DNA from: Burkholderia seminalis DSM 23518
Lineage (GTDB): Bacteria > Pseudomonadota > Gammaproteobacteria > Burkholderiales > Burkholderiaceae
Direction: 5' to 3'
NCBI RefSeq assembly: GCF_902832885.1
Contig: NZ_CADFDK010000012.1
Span: forward strand, 123,006 to 187,005
DNA length: 64,000 bases
Both the position numbers and the translations under genes were made by a program. Under the pieces are notes generated by a model. That model saw nothing but the letters and a program-made list of their open reading frames with translations, did not search any database and was not told the origin of the DNA. Of this stretch, positions 43,444 through 53,742 are shown in pieces. Position 1 is the stretch's first letter, and every line of letters starts with the position of its first letter.

Positions 43444-43491
43444 CTTATTGGTAACTTATCGATATCTTATTGACAATGTGCGCTAACATTG
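43444..43491. promoter_or_regulatory. Three 11-bp direct repeats plus a palindrome before pxpB
   Basis: CTTATTG, CTTATCG and CTTATTG start at 43444, 43455 and 43466, exactly 11 bp apart, so a protein would meet them on the same helix face. They are followed by CAATGT-N6-ACATTG (43474-43491), a perfect inverted repeat of the size MarR proteins bind. A consensus TTGACA (43470-43475) overlaps both elements but has no good -10 on the plus strand. Confidence 0.65.
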
Positions 43492-43513
43492 CCGTCCGAA
43501 CCGTGCCAGCCCG

Positions 43514-44170
43514 ATGACGCAACCCCGCATTTATCCGCTCGGCGATGCCGCCCTCGTCTGCGAGGTGCCGCCGCCCGCCACGCTCGATTGCCAGCGCCGC
43601 GTCTGGGCCGTTGCCGAGGCCGCGCGCGCGTGGCCCGACGTGATCGACGTCGTGCCCGGCATGAACAACCTGACCATCGTGTTCGACGCGCTCGCCGCGA
43701 CGGCCGAATCGCTCACGCCCGCGCTGCGCGACGCGTGGGAGACGGCCGACGTCGAGCACGCGGACGGCCGCGAGGTCGAGATCCCGGTCGAGTACGGCGG
43801 GGCCGCCGGCCCTGACCTGGCGGCCGTCGCCGCGCACACGGGCCTGCCGGCCGACGAGGTCGTCGCCCGCCACGCGGCCGGCGAATACGTCGTGTTCTTC
43901 GTCGGCTTCCAGCCGGGCTTCGCGTATCTCGGCGGCCTCGACGCATCGCTGCACACGCCGCGCCGCGCGGCGCCGCGCCTCGAGGTGCCGGCCGGCTCGG
44001 TCGGCATCGGCGGCGCGCAGACGGGCATCTACCCGGCCACGTCGCCCGGCGGCTGGCAGCTGATCGGCCGCACGTCGCAGGTGCTGTTCGATCCGGCGCG
44101 GCCGCAGCCGACGCTGCTGCTGCCCGGCGATCGCGTGCGCTTCACCATTGCGGGAGTCGACGCGTCATGA
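43514..44170 (+). CDS. pxpB: 5-oxoprolinase subunit B
   Basis: Subunit of the prokaryotic ATP-dependent 5-oxoprolinase PxpABC, which opens 5-oxoproline (pyroglutamate) to glutamate; 218 residues, KipI-like. Landmarks are [27 protein letters not shown] and the highly conserved [16 protein letters not shown] followed by [17 protein letters not shown]. The stop overlaps the start of pxpC by 4 bp. Confidence 0.96.
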   Translation: MTQPRIYPLGDAALVCEVPPPATLDCQRRVWAVAEAARAWPDVIDVVPGMNNLTIVFDALAATAESLTPALRDAWETADVEHADGREVEIPVEYGGAAGPDLAAVAAHTGLPADEVVARHAAGEYVVFFVGFQPGFAYLGGLDASLHTPRRAAPRLEVPAGSVGIGGAQTGIYPATSPGGWQLIGRTSQVLFDPARPQPTLLLPGDRVRFTIAGVDAS

Positions 44171-45234
44171 CCCAGAGCAACGCACCGGGCACCATCGAGG
44201 TGTTGCGCGCCGGCCCGCTGTCGACCGTGCAGGATCTCGGGCGCCGCGGCGCACGCCACCTCGGCGTCGCGCAGGGCGGCGCGCTCGACGGCCTCGCGCT
44301 CGAGGTCGGCAACCGGCTCGTCGGCAACCGCCCCGATGCGGCGGCCGTCGAGATCACGATCGGCCCCGCCGCGTTCCGCTTCCCGCGCGCGACGCGCATC
44401 GCGATCACCGGCACCGAATTCGGCGCGACGCTCGACGGCCGGCGCGTGTATTCGTGGTGGAGCCTGCCGGTCGAGGCCGGCCAGACGCTCGTGCTGCCGG
44501 CCGCGAAACGCGGGATGCGCGGCTATCTGTGCATCGCGGGCGGCATCGACGTGCTGCCGATGCTCGGCTCGCGCAGCACCGATCTCGCGTCGCGCTTCGG
44601 CGGCCTCGGCGGCCGCACGCTGCGCGACGGCGACCGGCTCCCGGTCGGCGTGCCGCCGGCCGGCGCGGGCTGCCTCGCGGCCGATGCGCCCGAATTCGGC
44701 GTGAAGGCGCCCGCGTGGTGCGCCTTCGTGCGCGTCGACGAGCCGCCGCGCCGCCACCGCCCCGCGCATGCGCCGTGGGCGATGCCCGTGCGCGTGCTGC
44801 CGGGCCCCGACTACGCCTCGTTCGCGGCCGATTCGCAGCAGGCGTTCTGGGACGAGGAATGGCTCGTCACCGCGAACAGCAACCGGATGGGCTATCGCCT
44901 CGCGGGCGCCGAGCTCGTGCGCGAGCAGCCGGTCGAGCTGCTGTCGCACGCGGTGCTGCCCGGTACGATCCAGGTGCCGCCGAACGGCCAGCCGATCGTG
45001 CTGATGCACGACGCGCAGACCACCGGCGGCTACCCGAAGATCGGCACGGTGATCCGCGCCGATCTGTGGAAACTCGCACAGGCGCGGCTCAACCTGCCGA
45101 TCCGCTTCGTGCGCACGACCCCCGACGCCGCGCGCGCCGCCCTCGCCGCGGAACGTGCCTATCTGCGGCAGATCGACGTGGCGATCGACATGCGAGAAGA
45201 AGCGCGCCGCCGCGCCCAATCGCGCGCAGCGTGA
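44167..45234 (+). CDS. pxpC: 5-oxoprolinase subunit C
   Basis: Partner of PxpB (KipA-like, biotin-dependent carboxyltransferase-related fold), 355 residues. It opens with [20 protein letters not shown] and contains [20 protein letters not shown] and [13 protein letters not shown]. The C-terminal [20 protein letters not shown] is diagnostic. It ends 56 bp before pxpA. Confidence 0.96.
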   Translation: MTQSNAPGTIEVLRAGPLSTVQDLGRRGARHLGVAQGGALDGLALEVGNRLVGNRPDAAAVEITIGPAAFRFPRATRIAITGTEFGATLDGRRVYSWWSLPVEAGQTLVLPAAKRGMRGYLCIAGGIDVLPMLGSRSTDLASRFGGLGGRTLRDGDRLPVGVPPAGAGCLAADAPEFGVKAPAWCAFVRVDEPPRRHRPAHAPWAMPVRVLPGPDYASFAADSQQAFWDEEWLVTANSNRMGYRLAGAELVREQPVELLSHAVLPGTIQVPPNGQPIVLMHDAQTTGGYPKIGTVIRADLWKLAQARLNLPIRFVRTTPDAARAALAAERAYLRQIDVAIDMREEARRRAQSRAA

Positions 45235-45290
45235 CCCTGGCGGAAGCAGTAACGAAAGACGCGCCACGCCATCAGTGGACGAGGAACATC

Positions 45291-46055
45291 ATGGAAATCG
45301 ATCTGAATGCCGATCTCGGCGAAGGATGCGGATCCGACGAGGCGCTGCTCGACCTCGTCACGTCGGCGAACATCGCATGCGGCTGGCATGCGGGCGGCGC
45401 GAACGCGATGCGCGACTGCGTGCGCTGGGCCGTGCAGAAAGGCGTGTCGATCGGCGCGCACCCGAGCTTTCACGATCCGGAGAATTTCGGCCGCAAGGAA
45501 ATGCAGCTGCCGGCCGGCGACATCTACGCGGGCGTGCTGTACCAGCTCGGCGCGCTGTCGGCGATCGCGCAGGCCGAAGGCGGGCGCATCGCGCACGTGA
45601 AACCGCACGGCGCGCTGTACAACCAGGCCGCGCGCGACCCGATGATCGCCGATGCGGTGGTGTCCGCGATCCACGACTTCGATCCGTCGCTCGCGGTGTT
45701 CGGGCTCGCGAACAGCGTGTTCGTCGCGGCCGCGCGGCATGCGGGGCTCGCCGCGGTGGAAGAAGTGTTCGCCGACCGCGGCTACCGCGCGGACGGCTCG
45801 CTCGTGCCGCGCAGCCAGCCCGGCGCGTTGATCGACGATGAGGACGCGGTGCTCGCGCGCACGCTCGACATGGTGCGCAACCGGCAGGTGCGTGCCTTGA
45901 GCGGCGAATGGGTGCCGCTCAACGCGCAGACCGTCTGCCTGCACGGCGACGGGCCGCATGCGCTGGCGTTCGCGAAACGGATTCGCGCGGCGCTGGAGGC
46001 CGCCGGCGTCGACGTGGTGGCCCCCGGCGCGCTGCAGGCCGACGAAGGCGCGTAA
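45291..46055 (+). CDS. pxpA: 5-oxoprolinase subunit A (LamB/YcsF family)
   Basis: Third subunit of 5-oxoprolinase, 254 residues, a normal length. The opening [20 protein letters not shown] and [26 protein letters not shown] and VKPHGALYN are family hallmarks with metal- or substrate-binding Asp, His and Lys residues. GAGGAA precedes ATG 45291; the same frame is open far upstream but is antisense-like inside pxpC. A terminator follows. Confidence 0.96.
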   Translation: MEIDLNADLGEGCGSDEALLDLVTSANIACGWHAGGANAMRDCVRWAVQKGVSIGAHPSFHDPENFGRKEMQLPAGDIYAGVLYQLGALSAIAQAEGGRIAHVKPHGALYNQAARDPMIADAVVSAIHDFDPSLAVFGLANSVFVAAARHAGLAAVEEVFADRGYRADGSLVPRSQPGALIDDEDAVLARTLDMVRNRQVRALSGEWVPLNAQTVCLHGDGPHALAFAKRIRAALEAAGVDVVAPGALQADEGA

Positions 46056-46600
46056 CGCGCATCGTCATCTCGGCCGCCCAAAAGAAAAAAGCGCCCTCGT
46101 GGCGCTTTTCCGTTGGCGCAATCGCTGCGGCTTCGCCGTCTGTCGATTCGCCCCCCGAAACCGTCTTTCGACGGGACCGGAAAAATATTCCGGATTAAAA
46201 AACGTCCGCCGCCGCCCGATCACTGCCTTCCCCGGTCAGACGACGGAGCGTCGCTTATCCGCAAGTCGGCCTGCATGTATTGTTGTTGTCCGACGATGAT
46301 TGGCCCCGCCGTACATGCAGACACTTCCGCGGCCGACACGTGTGCACCACGTGCCGGCAACGCGCTCACCCCGCGCTTTGTTTTCTGCTACCCCGTAGAA
46401 CTTTTTCTATTCTTTTCAATTTTTCAACTTGTGGATCGAAGAATAGATATTGGCGGAACGGGATGTCAATCGTTTGAAACGCTATTTTCCGACGAATCGA
46501 GGGTTTTCCTTATCGAATCGCGTGTACAAACAAGCGTTTGACGTGGCCCGAACGACGTCGATCAAACAGGGGAGGATCGGTTCGGGCGCGACGGCGGCGA
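46056..46600. other. 545-bp convergent gap of low GC with several palindromes
   Basis: No convincing gene lies here. The segment 46380-46560 is clearly less GC-rich than its surroundings. Inverted repeats are CCGGAA-N5-TTCCGG (46177-46193) and CTGCATGTA with TACATGCAG (46271-46279 and 46312-46320). CACGTG occurs twice, 11 bp apart (46337 and 46348). TTTCAA-N17-TAGATA near 46421-46449 is a weak plus-strand promoter candidate. It may be a decayed gene or an RNA gene. Confidence 0.4.
46087..46109. terminator. Bidirectional terminator after pxpA
   Basis: AAAAGCGCC-CTCGT-GGCGCTTTT is a perfect 9-bp stem 31 bp after pxpA. The minus-strand side continues as TTTTTTCTTTT, so it also ends transcripts arriving from the right. 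Confidence 0.8.
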
Positions 46601-47738
46601 TCAGTTCGCGTCGACCCTGTAACCTTGTTGACGCAACAATTCGAGCACGCCGCGCGGGCCGCCCAGATGCAGCGCGCCGATCGCGACGAACAGCGGCCGG
46701 TTCGGCGCGGCGATTGCAGTCATCCGTGCAACGAAGCGCCGGTTGCGCTCGTACACGATCTTGTTGTCGATCGACGCCGACAGCACCTTCGAACGCGCGA
46801 GCCGCTCGCTCTTCGCGACGGCCCACGCGGAGAGCGCGTCGGCGTCTCCAATTCGCCACAGCCGGTGCAGCGCCTTGATGTCGTCGGCGTTCTGCGCGGG
46901 TGTCTGCACCATGTCCTGCGCGAGCATCTCGCGCTGCTCGGCCAGCGTCAGCCCGGTGAACGCGCGCATCTGTTCGGCGAGCGTCTCGAGCCCGATCACG
47001 CGGCCGCCCTTCTTCTTCAGGAACACGTTCTGCAGCTGGGCCTCGGTGCCGTATTCGGTCTGCAGGCCGGCCGACAGCGAATCGTAGGTCTCGACGACGA
47101 GCGCCGCGAGCCACGGCCGCATCTTGCGGATCTCGGCGAGCGCGGCCGGGTTGCCGCGCAGGCGTGCCGCGAGCCGCTGCCACAACGGCTCGGGCAGCAG
47201 GCGTTGCAGGCACGGGTAGCGGCACACGCCGTACTTCGACACGTCGTCCTGCGATTCGAGCAGATCGTCGGGCGACAGTTCGAGCGCAAGCGTCGGCGAC
47301 GCGGCGAGCGCCGCCAGGATGCGCGGCCGGAACGGCTGCGCGCTCGGGTAATCGGACGGGTCGCCGGTATGCAGCGTGCCGAGCACGTACAGCGTGACGT
47401 TACCCTTGGTCGCGACGTAGAACGGCATGCGCGCGGGCTGCACGCGCACGGTGCCGCGCGACACCGTGCCGTCCGATACGGACGGCGCGTGGAAGCCCGG
47501 CAGGCTCATGCCGGGCGGCGGGACTTGCGACGGATGGATCGGTGACGTGGCCGGCGCGCGCCCTTCGGCGCGCGCGGATTCGACGGGAACCACGAGGCTG
47601 GCCGCCACGCACGCGCCGGCCAGCGCCGCGCCCGTGACGGTACGCACGCTCCAGCGCCGCGCGTCGCGGTACGCGCGCATCACGCGCGCCCCGCTTGCCC
47701 CCGCACGGCGCACGCCGGACACGCGCGCCGCCAACGCT

Positions 47739-47746
<8 letters not shown>
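46601..47746 (-). CDS. TraB/GumN family protein
   Basis: Protein of the TraB/GumN (TIKI-like metalloprotease) clan, 381 residues. A hydrophobic segment (AALAGACVAASLVVPVESARA, about 40-60) looks like a signal peptide after a long basic N-terminus. Family motifs are the first GTLHTGDPSDYP, an internal GLETLAEQMRAF and the final IGALHLGGPRGVLELLRQQG; the GxxH elements would bind metal. The substrate is unknown. ATG 47746 overlaps the dppF stop by 8 bp and follows GGGGAGG; ATG 47680 would give a more usual signal peptide length. Confidence 0.85.
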
Positions 47747-48748
<1,002 letters not shown>

Positions 48749-48752
<4 letters not shown>

Positions 48753-49750
48753 CGTGCGCCTCCCGTCAGGTCGAGGTTGGAAACATTGAGCGGCTTGATG
48801 CAGCGCGCGCGCATCGCATCGTTGCCCGGCACCAGCGTGTCGAGCGCCGGCCGCGCCTTGCGGCAATCGTCGACGACGTACTTGCAGCGCGGCGCGAACA
48901 GGCACCCGGACGGGCGATCATCGCGGCCCGGCACCATGCCCGGCAATGCGGCAAGGCGACGCGCCCCCTGATTGTGCTCGGGAATCGCGGCGAGCAGCGC
49001 TTCGGTGTACGGATGATGCGGCGCACGGAAGATGTCGGGCACGCTGTTGGTCTCGATGATCTCGCCCGCGTACATCACCGCGACGCGCTGCGCGACCTCC
49101 GACACCACGGCCAGGTCGTGCGAGATCAGCACGAGCGCCATCCCGCGCTCCTTCTGCAGCTTCACGAGCAGATCCATGATCTGCGCCTGGATCGTCACGT
49201 CGAGCGCGGTGGTCGGCTCGTCGGCGATCAGGAGCTTCGGGTTGCATGCGACGGCCATCGCGATCATCACGCGCTGGTTCATCCCGCCCGACATCTGGTG
49301 CGGGAACGACGCGATGCGGTTCTTCGCGTCGGGAATGCCGACCTGGTCGAGCAGTTCGAGCGCGCGCCGGTTCAGCGCGTCGCCGCGCAGCCCTTCGTGC
49401 AGCTTCAGCACCTCCTTGATCTGGTAGCCGACCGTGTAGCTCGGGTTCAGGCTCGTCAGCGCGTCCTGGAACACCATCGCGATGTCCTTGCCGACGATCT
49501 TGCGGCGCGCCTTCGGCGACGCCTTCAGCAGGTCGACGCCGTTGAACGTGACCTCGTCGGCCGTCACCTTGCCCGGCGCGTCGATCAGGCCCATCAGCGC
49601 CATCATCGTCACGCTCTTGCCCGAGCCCGATTCGCCGACGACGCCCACCACCTCGCCCGGCGCGATCGACAGGTTGATCCGGTCGACGGCAGGCAGGCCG
49701 TTGAAATTCACCGCGAGATTGCGGATGGTCAGAAGAGTGCTCATGGTCAT
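48749..49750 (-). CDS. dppD: Dipeptide ABC transporter ATP-binding protein, DppD type
   Basis: Second ATPase of the importer, 333 residues. Walker A is GESGSGKS (residues 39-46), the signature [16 protein letters not shown] and Walker [15 protein letters not shown]. The C-terminal cysteine cluster [15 protein letters not shown] may hold the iron-sulfur site reported for DppD. ATG 49750 overlaps the dppC stop by 4 bp; ATG 49744 is an alternative. Confidence 0.95.
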
Positions 49751-50664
49751 GCCATCCGTTTCAGTTTGGGATCGAGCGCGTCGCGCAGCCCGTCGCCGAG
49801 CAGGTTGATCGCGAGCACCGAAATCAGGATCGACAGGCCCGGCATCGTCACGATCCACCACGCGTTGTCGATGTAGTCGCGCGCGGAGGCCAGCATCGCG
49901 CCCCACTCGGCGGTCGGCGGCTGCACGCCGAGGCCGAGGAAGCCGAGCGCGGCCGCGTCGAGGATCGCCGACGAGAAGCCGAGCGTCGCCTGCACGATCA
50001 GCGGCGCCGTGCAGTTGGGCAGCACCTGCGAGAACATCAGGCGCAGCGTGCCGGCACCGGCCACGCGCGACGCCGTCACGTATTCCTTCTGCAGCTCGCC
50101 GAGCGCCGATGCGCGCGTGAGGCGCACGTAGGCCGGCAGCGCGACGATCGCGATCGCGAACATCGTGTTGGTGAGGCCCGGGCCGATGATCGCGACGACC
50201 GCGACCGCGAGCAGCAGCGACGGCAGCGCGAGCAGCACGTCCATGATGCGCATCACGGGCGTGTCGGCCCACTTCTGGAAGAACGCGGCGACGAGCCCGA
50301 GCACGATGCCCGGGATCAGTGCGAGCACGACCGACACGAAGCCGATCCAGAACGACATCCGCGCGCCGAACATCAGCCGCGAAAGGATGTCGCGGCCCGC
50401 TTCGTCGGTGCCGAGGATGAATTGCCAGTTGCCGCCGGCGAGCCACGCGGGCGGGATCTTCACGTAGTCGCGGTATTGTTCGACCGGGCTGTGCGGCGCG
50501 ATCAGCGGCGCGAGCAGCGCGACGAGGATCAGCACGATCACGACGATGCCGGCGCCGACGGCGCCGCGGTTGCGCGAGAAGTTGGCCCAGAACTCGCGCA
50601 GCGCGAGCGCACGGCCGCCGGCCGGCGCGGATTCGGTCGGCAGGGTATTTTGCAGATTGCTCAT
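49747..50664 (-). CDS. dppC: Dipeptide ABC transporter permease DppC
   Basis: Inner-membrane permease of 305 residues with about six membrane segments. The OppC_N-type start ([20 protein letters not shown]) leads to [20 protein letters not shown], a DppC hallmark. The coupling loop is [20 protein letters not shown]. It follows dppB by 4 bp. Confidence 0.95.
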   Translation of the reverse strand: MSNLQNTLPTESAPAGGRALALREFWANFSRNRGAVGAGIVVIVLILVALLAPLIAPHSPVEQYRDYVKIPPAWLAGGNWQFILGTDEAGRDILSRLMFGARMSFWIGFVSVVLALIPGIVLGLVAAFFQKWADTPVMRIMDVLLALPSLLLAVAVVAIIGPGLTNTMFAIAIVALPAYVRLTRASALGELQKEYVTASRVAGAGTLRLMFSQVLPNCTAPLIVQATLGFSSAILDAAALGFLGLGVQPPTAEWGAMLASARDYIDNAWWIVTMPGLSILISVLAINLLGDGLRDALDPKLKRMA

Positions 50665-50668
50665 GGAA

Positions 50669-51679
50669 TTACCTCGTGTGGCGGATGCGCGGATTCAGCA
50701 CGCCGTACAGCAGGTCGACGACCAGGTTCACGACGATCACGAGCGTCGCGATCAACAGGATGCCGCCCTGGACGACCGGATAGTCGCGGCGGCCGATCGC
50801 ATCGATCAGCCACTTGCCGACACCGGGCCACGAAAAGAGCGTCTCGGTCAGCACCGCGCCCGCGAGCAGCGTGCCGATCTGCAGGCCGATCACGGTGACG
50901 ACCGGGATCAGCGCGTTGCGCAGCGCATGCACGACGACCACGCGCACGGGCGACAGCCCCTTCGCGCGTGCGGTGCGGATGTAATCCTCGCGCAGCACTT
51001 CGAGCATCGACGAGCGCGTCATCCGCGCGATCACCGCGAGCGGGATCGTGCCGAGCACGATCGCGGGCAGGATCAGGTGGCTGACCGCCGACTTGAACGA
51101 GCCTTCGTCCGGCGCGAGCAGCGCGTCGATCAGCATGAAGCCCGTCGGATGCGGGAAATCGTATTCGACGGCGATGCGCCCCGACACGGGCGTCCAGCCG
51201 AGGTACGACGAAAAGACCATGATGAGGATCAGCCCCCACCAGAAGATCGGCATCGAGTAACCGGTGAGCGCGGTCCCCATCACGCCGTGGTCGATCACCG
51301 AGCCGCGCCGCAGCGCGGCGATCACGCCGGCCGGCAGCCCGACCGCGAGCGCGAACACGAGCGCGCACAGCGACAGCTCGACGGTCGCCGGGAAGCGCGC
51401 GAAGAATTCGCCCGCGACGCTCGTGTTGGTGATGATCGAGGTGCCGAGGTCGCCATGCAGCGCCCGGCCGATGTAGTGGATGTACTGCATGGGCAGCGGC
51501 TGGTCGAGCCCGAGGCGTTTCATCGCCTCCGCATGCATCGCGGGATCGACGCCACGCTCGCCCATCATCACTTCGATGGGGTCGCCCGGTATCAGGTGAA
51601 TCAGCGCAAACGCCAGGATGGTAATGCCGATGAAGGTCGGGATCACCATGCCCACGCGGCGCAACACGAATCTGAACAT
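50669..51679 (-). CDS. dppB: Dipeptide ABC transporter permease DppB
   Basis: Inner-membrane permease of 336 residues. It opens MFRFVLRRVGMVIPTFIGIT, with DPLPMQYIHYIGRALHGDLG-like sequence (here QPLPMQYIHYIGRALHGDLG) and the coupling loop LREDYIRTARAKGLSPVRVV. It follows the binding-protein gene after 110 bp that contain a strong hairpin. Confidence 0.95.
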   Translation of the reverse strand: MFRFVLRRVGMVIPTFIGITILAFALIHLIPGDPIEVMMGERGVDPAMHAEAMKRLGLDQPLPMQYIHYIGRALHGDLGTSIITNTSVAGEFFARFPATVELSLCALVFALAVGLPAGVIAALRRGSVIDHGVMGTALTGYSMPIFWWGLILIMVFSSYLGWTPVSGRIAVEYDFPHPTGFMLIDALLAPDEGSFKSAVSHLILPAIVLGTIPLAVIARMTRSSMLEVLREDYIRTARAKGLSPVRVVVVHALRNALIPVVTVIGLQIGTLLAGAVLTETLFSWPGVGKWLIDAIGRRDYPVVQGGILLIATLVIVVNLVVDLLYGVLNPRIRHTR

Positions 51680-51715
51680 GATGCGTCTCGTATTTTCTTG
51701 TGGGAAATGTGCGAC

Positions 51716-51748
51716 CGGCGACGGGAAGCTTTTGGCCTCCCGCCGCCG
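51716..51748 (-). other. Intercistronic hairpin between dppA and dppB
   Basis: An 11-bp stem with one mismatch pairs CGGCGACGGGA (51716-51726) with TCCCGCCGCCG (51738-51748). There is no T-tract. It probably protects the dppA message or attenuates dppBCDF, so that binding protein exceeds permease. Confidence 0.55.
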
Positions 51749-51789
51749 GATGAGTTAGCCGGTCTTCGCGACAGCTTACGACAGGCGCG

Positions 51790-53418
51790 TTACTTCACGC
51801 TAACACCGTCGAAGCGGGCATAGCCGAGCGGTTCGATACGCATGTCGACCACGTTCTTGCGCACCGGCTGGTAGACCGTCGAGTTCGCGATCGGCGAGAA
51901 CGGCAGCTGTTGCGCGAAGATCTGCTGGGCCTGCGTGTAGAGCTTCGTCCGGGCGTCCTGGCCCGTCGTCGTGCGGCCCTTCTGGACCAGCTCGTCGAAC
52001 GGCTTGTAGCACCAGTGCGAGAAGTTGTTGCCCTTGATCGCCTCGCAGCCGAGCAGCGTGCCGAGCCAGTTGTCCGGATCGCCGTTGTCGCCCGTCCAGC
52101 CGATCAGCATCGTATCCTGCTCGCCCGTGTGCGCGCGCTTGATGTACTCGCCCCACTCGTACGTGACGATCTTCGCCTTCACGCCGATCTTCGCCCAGTC
52201 GGCCTGGATCATCTCGGCCATCAGGCGGGCGTTCGGGTTGTACGCGCGCTGCACGGGCATCGCCCACAGCGTGATCTCGAAACCGTTCGGGAAGCCTGCC
52301 TTCGCGAGCAGCGCCTTCGCCTTCGCGGTGTCGTAGGCGGCCATCTTCAGGTTCTTGTCGTACGACCATTGGGTCGGCGGCATCGGCGCGGTCGCGGCCT
52401 GGCCGGCGCCCTGGTAGACGGACTCGAGGATCGCCTTCTTGTTGATCGCCATGTCGAGCGCCTGACGCACTTCGAGCTTGTCGACCGGCTTGTGCTCGAC
52501 GTTGTACGCGAGGTAGCCGAGGTTGAAGCCCGCCTGCGACGGCATGTCGACGTTCGCGTCGGCCTTCAGCGTCGCAATGTCGGCCGGACGCGGATAGCTC
52601 ATCACCTGGCATTCGTTGCGCTTGATCTTCTGCACTCGCACGCCCGGATCCGGCGTGATCGAGAAGATCAGCTTCGACAGCTTCACTTCGCCCTTCTTCC
52701 AGTAATCAGGATTGCCGTCGAAACGGATCGTCGCGTCCTTCGTGTAGCTGCGGAAGATGAACGGGCCCGTGCCGATCGGCTTCTGGTTGATGTCGGCGGC
52801 CTTGCCGGCCTTCATCAGCTGGTCGCCGTATTCGGCCGACAGGATCGATGCGAATTCCATCGCCATGTTCTGGATGAACGGCGCATTCGGCTCGGCCAGC
52901 GTGAACTTCACGGTGTACGGATCGACCTTCTCGACCTTCGTGATCAGCTTGTCGAGGCCCATGTCGGTGAAGTACGGGAACGACACCGGGTACGCCTTGC
53001 GGAACGCCTGGTTCGGATCGAGCATGCGCTCGAACGTGAACAGCACGTCGTCCGCGTTGAATTCGCGCGTCGGCTTGAAGAAGTCGGTCGTGTGGAACTT
53101 CACGCCGTGGCGCAGATGGAACGTATACACCTTGCCGTCGGACGACACGTCCCACTTCTCGGCAAGGCCCGGCTCGACCTTCGTGCCGCCGCGCTCGAAT
53201 TCGACGAGACGGTTGTAGACGGTGAACGTGGCGGCGGTGAAATCGACGCCGGTCGTGAATTGCGCGGAATCGAAACCCGCCGGGCTGCCTTCTGAGCAGT
53301 AGACGAGCGTTTTGTTCGGGATCTGTGCGAATGCAGAGCCCGCGACGCCGAGCGATGCCGCTGCCACGCCTGCAATGGCTGTAACACGCAGGGTGTGCAA
53401 CAGACGGTTGTATTCCAT
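51790..53418 (-). CDS. dppA: Dipeptide ABC transporter substrate-binding protein
   Basis: Periplasmic binding protein (SBP family 5), 542 residues, close to E. coli DppA (535). The signal peptide ends AGSAFA-QIPNKT. Mature landmarks are LVYCSEGSPAGFDSAQFTTG and, near the end, RTKLYTQAQQIFAQQLPFSP. GGAGGAAAC precedes ATG 53418. It is the first gene of dppABCDF and has a promoter candidate of its own. Dipeptides are the likely ligand; heme or delta-aminolevulinate binding is known for some DppA. Confidence 0.95.
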   Translation of the reverse strand: MEYNRLLHTLRVTAIAGVAAASLGVAGSAFAQIPNKTLVYCSEGSPAGFDSAQFTTGVDFTAATFTVYNRLVEFERGGTKVEPGLAEKWDVSSDGKVYTFHLRHGVKFHTTDFFKPTREFNADDVLFTFERMLDPNQAFRKAYPVSFPYFTDMGLDKLITKVEKVDPYTVKFTLAEPNAPFIQNMAMEFASILSAEYGDQLMKAGKAADINQKPIGTGPFIFRSYTKDATIRFDGNPDYWKKGEVKLSKLIFSITPDPGVRVQKIKRNECQVMSYPRPADIATLKADANVDMPSQAGFNLGYLAYNVEHKPVDKLEVRQALDMAINKKAILESVYQGAGQAATAPMPPTQWSYDKNLKMAAYDTAKAKALLAKAGFPNGFEITLWAMPVQRAYNPNARLMAEMIQADWAKIGVKAKIVTYEWGEYIKRAHTGEQDTMLIGWTGDNGDPDNWLGTLLGCEAIKGNNFSHWCYKPFDELVQKGRTTTGQDARTKLYTQAQQIFAQQLPFSPIANSTVYQPVRKNVVDMRIEPLGYARFDGVSVK

Positions 53419-53742
53419 GTTTCCTCCAGGTCTCCAGATCGGAACCGTTCCCGCCAGGGTCCGGCGTACGCGGATATTACTTGAGCTAGCGATGCTGCAA
53501 CAAGCTGGAGAAAAAACTCTTCTCGACGCCCTTGCGCGGGTTTTTGCCGATGTTTCGCCCCCGCGGGAAATGCGAGAACGCGCGCGAACGGCAGATCCGT
53601 TCATCCGGCGCAAGTTTCGTTCGACAACTAAACAATTCGGGCGCGAACGCGTGGGGGCGGCGGCTGTTTTCATCGTTTTGCCACCCGTCCATCATTGCGT
53701 TTTGCGAAACGATCCGATGACCGTCCTCGATCCGTCATGCGA
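53419..53742. other. dppA upstream region
   Basis: The right half is AT-rich by local standards. On the minus strand TAATAT (53479-53474) is a good -10 for dppA with TGTTGC or GTTGCA upstream at 16-17 bp. This gives a leader of about 50 nt. A minus-strand frame of 69 codons lies here, but its composition does not look coding. Confidence 0.45.

Noticed and set aside
43470-43475. Consensus TTGACA as the -35 of pxpB
   Set aside because: No -10 hexamer lies 16-18 bp downstream; kept only as part of the operator region.
46113-46541. 142-codon plus-strand frame in the gap after pxpA
   Set aside because: It begins just after the terminator without a ribosome site, and its sequence looks random.
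50546-51823. Plus-strand frame antisense to dppB
   Set aside because: Composition is Arg/His/Asp-rich shadow sequence; dppB has complete permease motifs.
53486-53695. 69-codon minus-strand frame upstream of dppA
   Set aside because: It overlaps the likely dppA promoter region and shows no domain or ribosome site.
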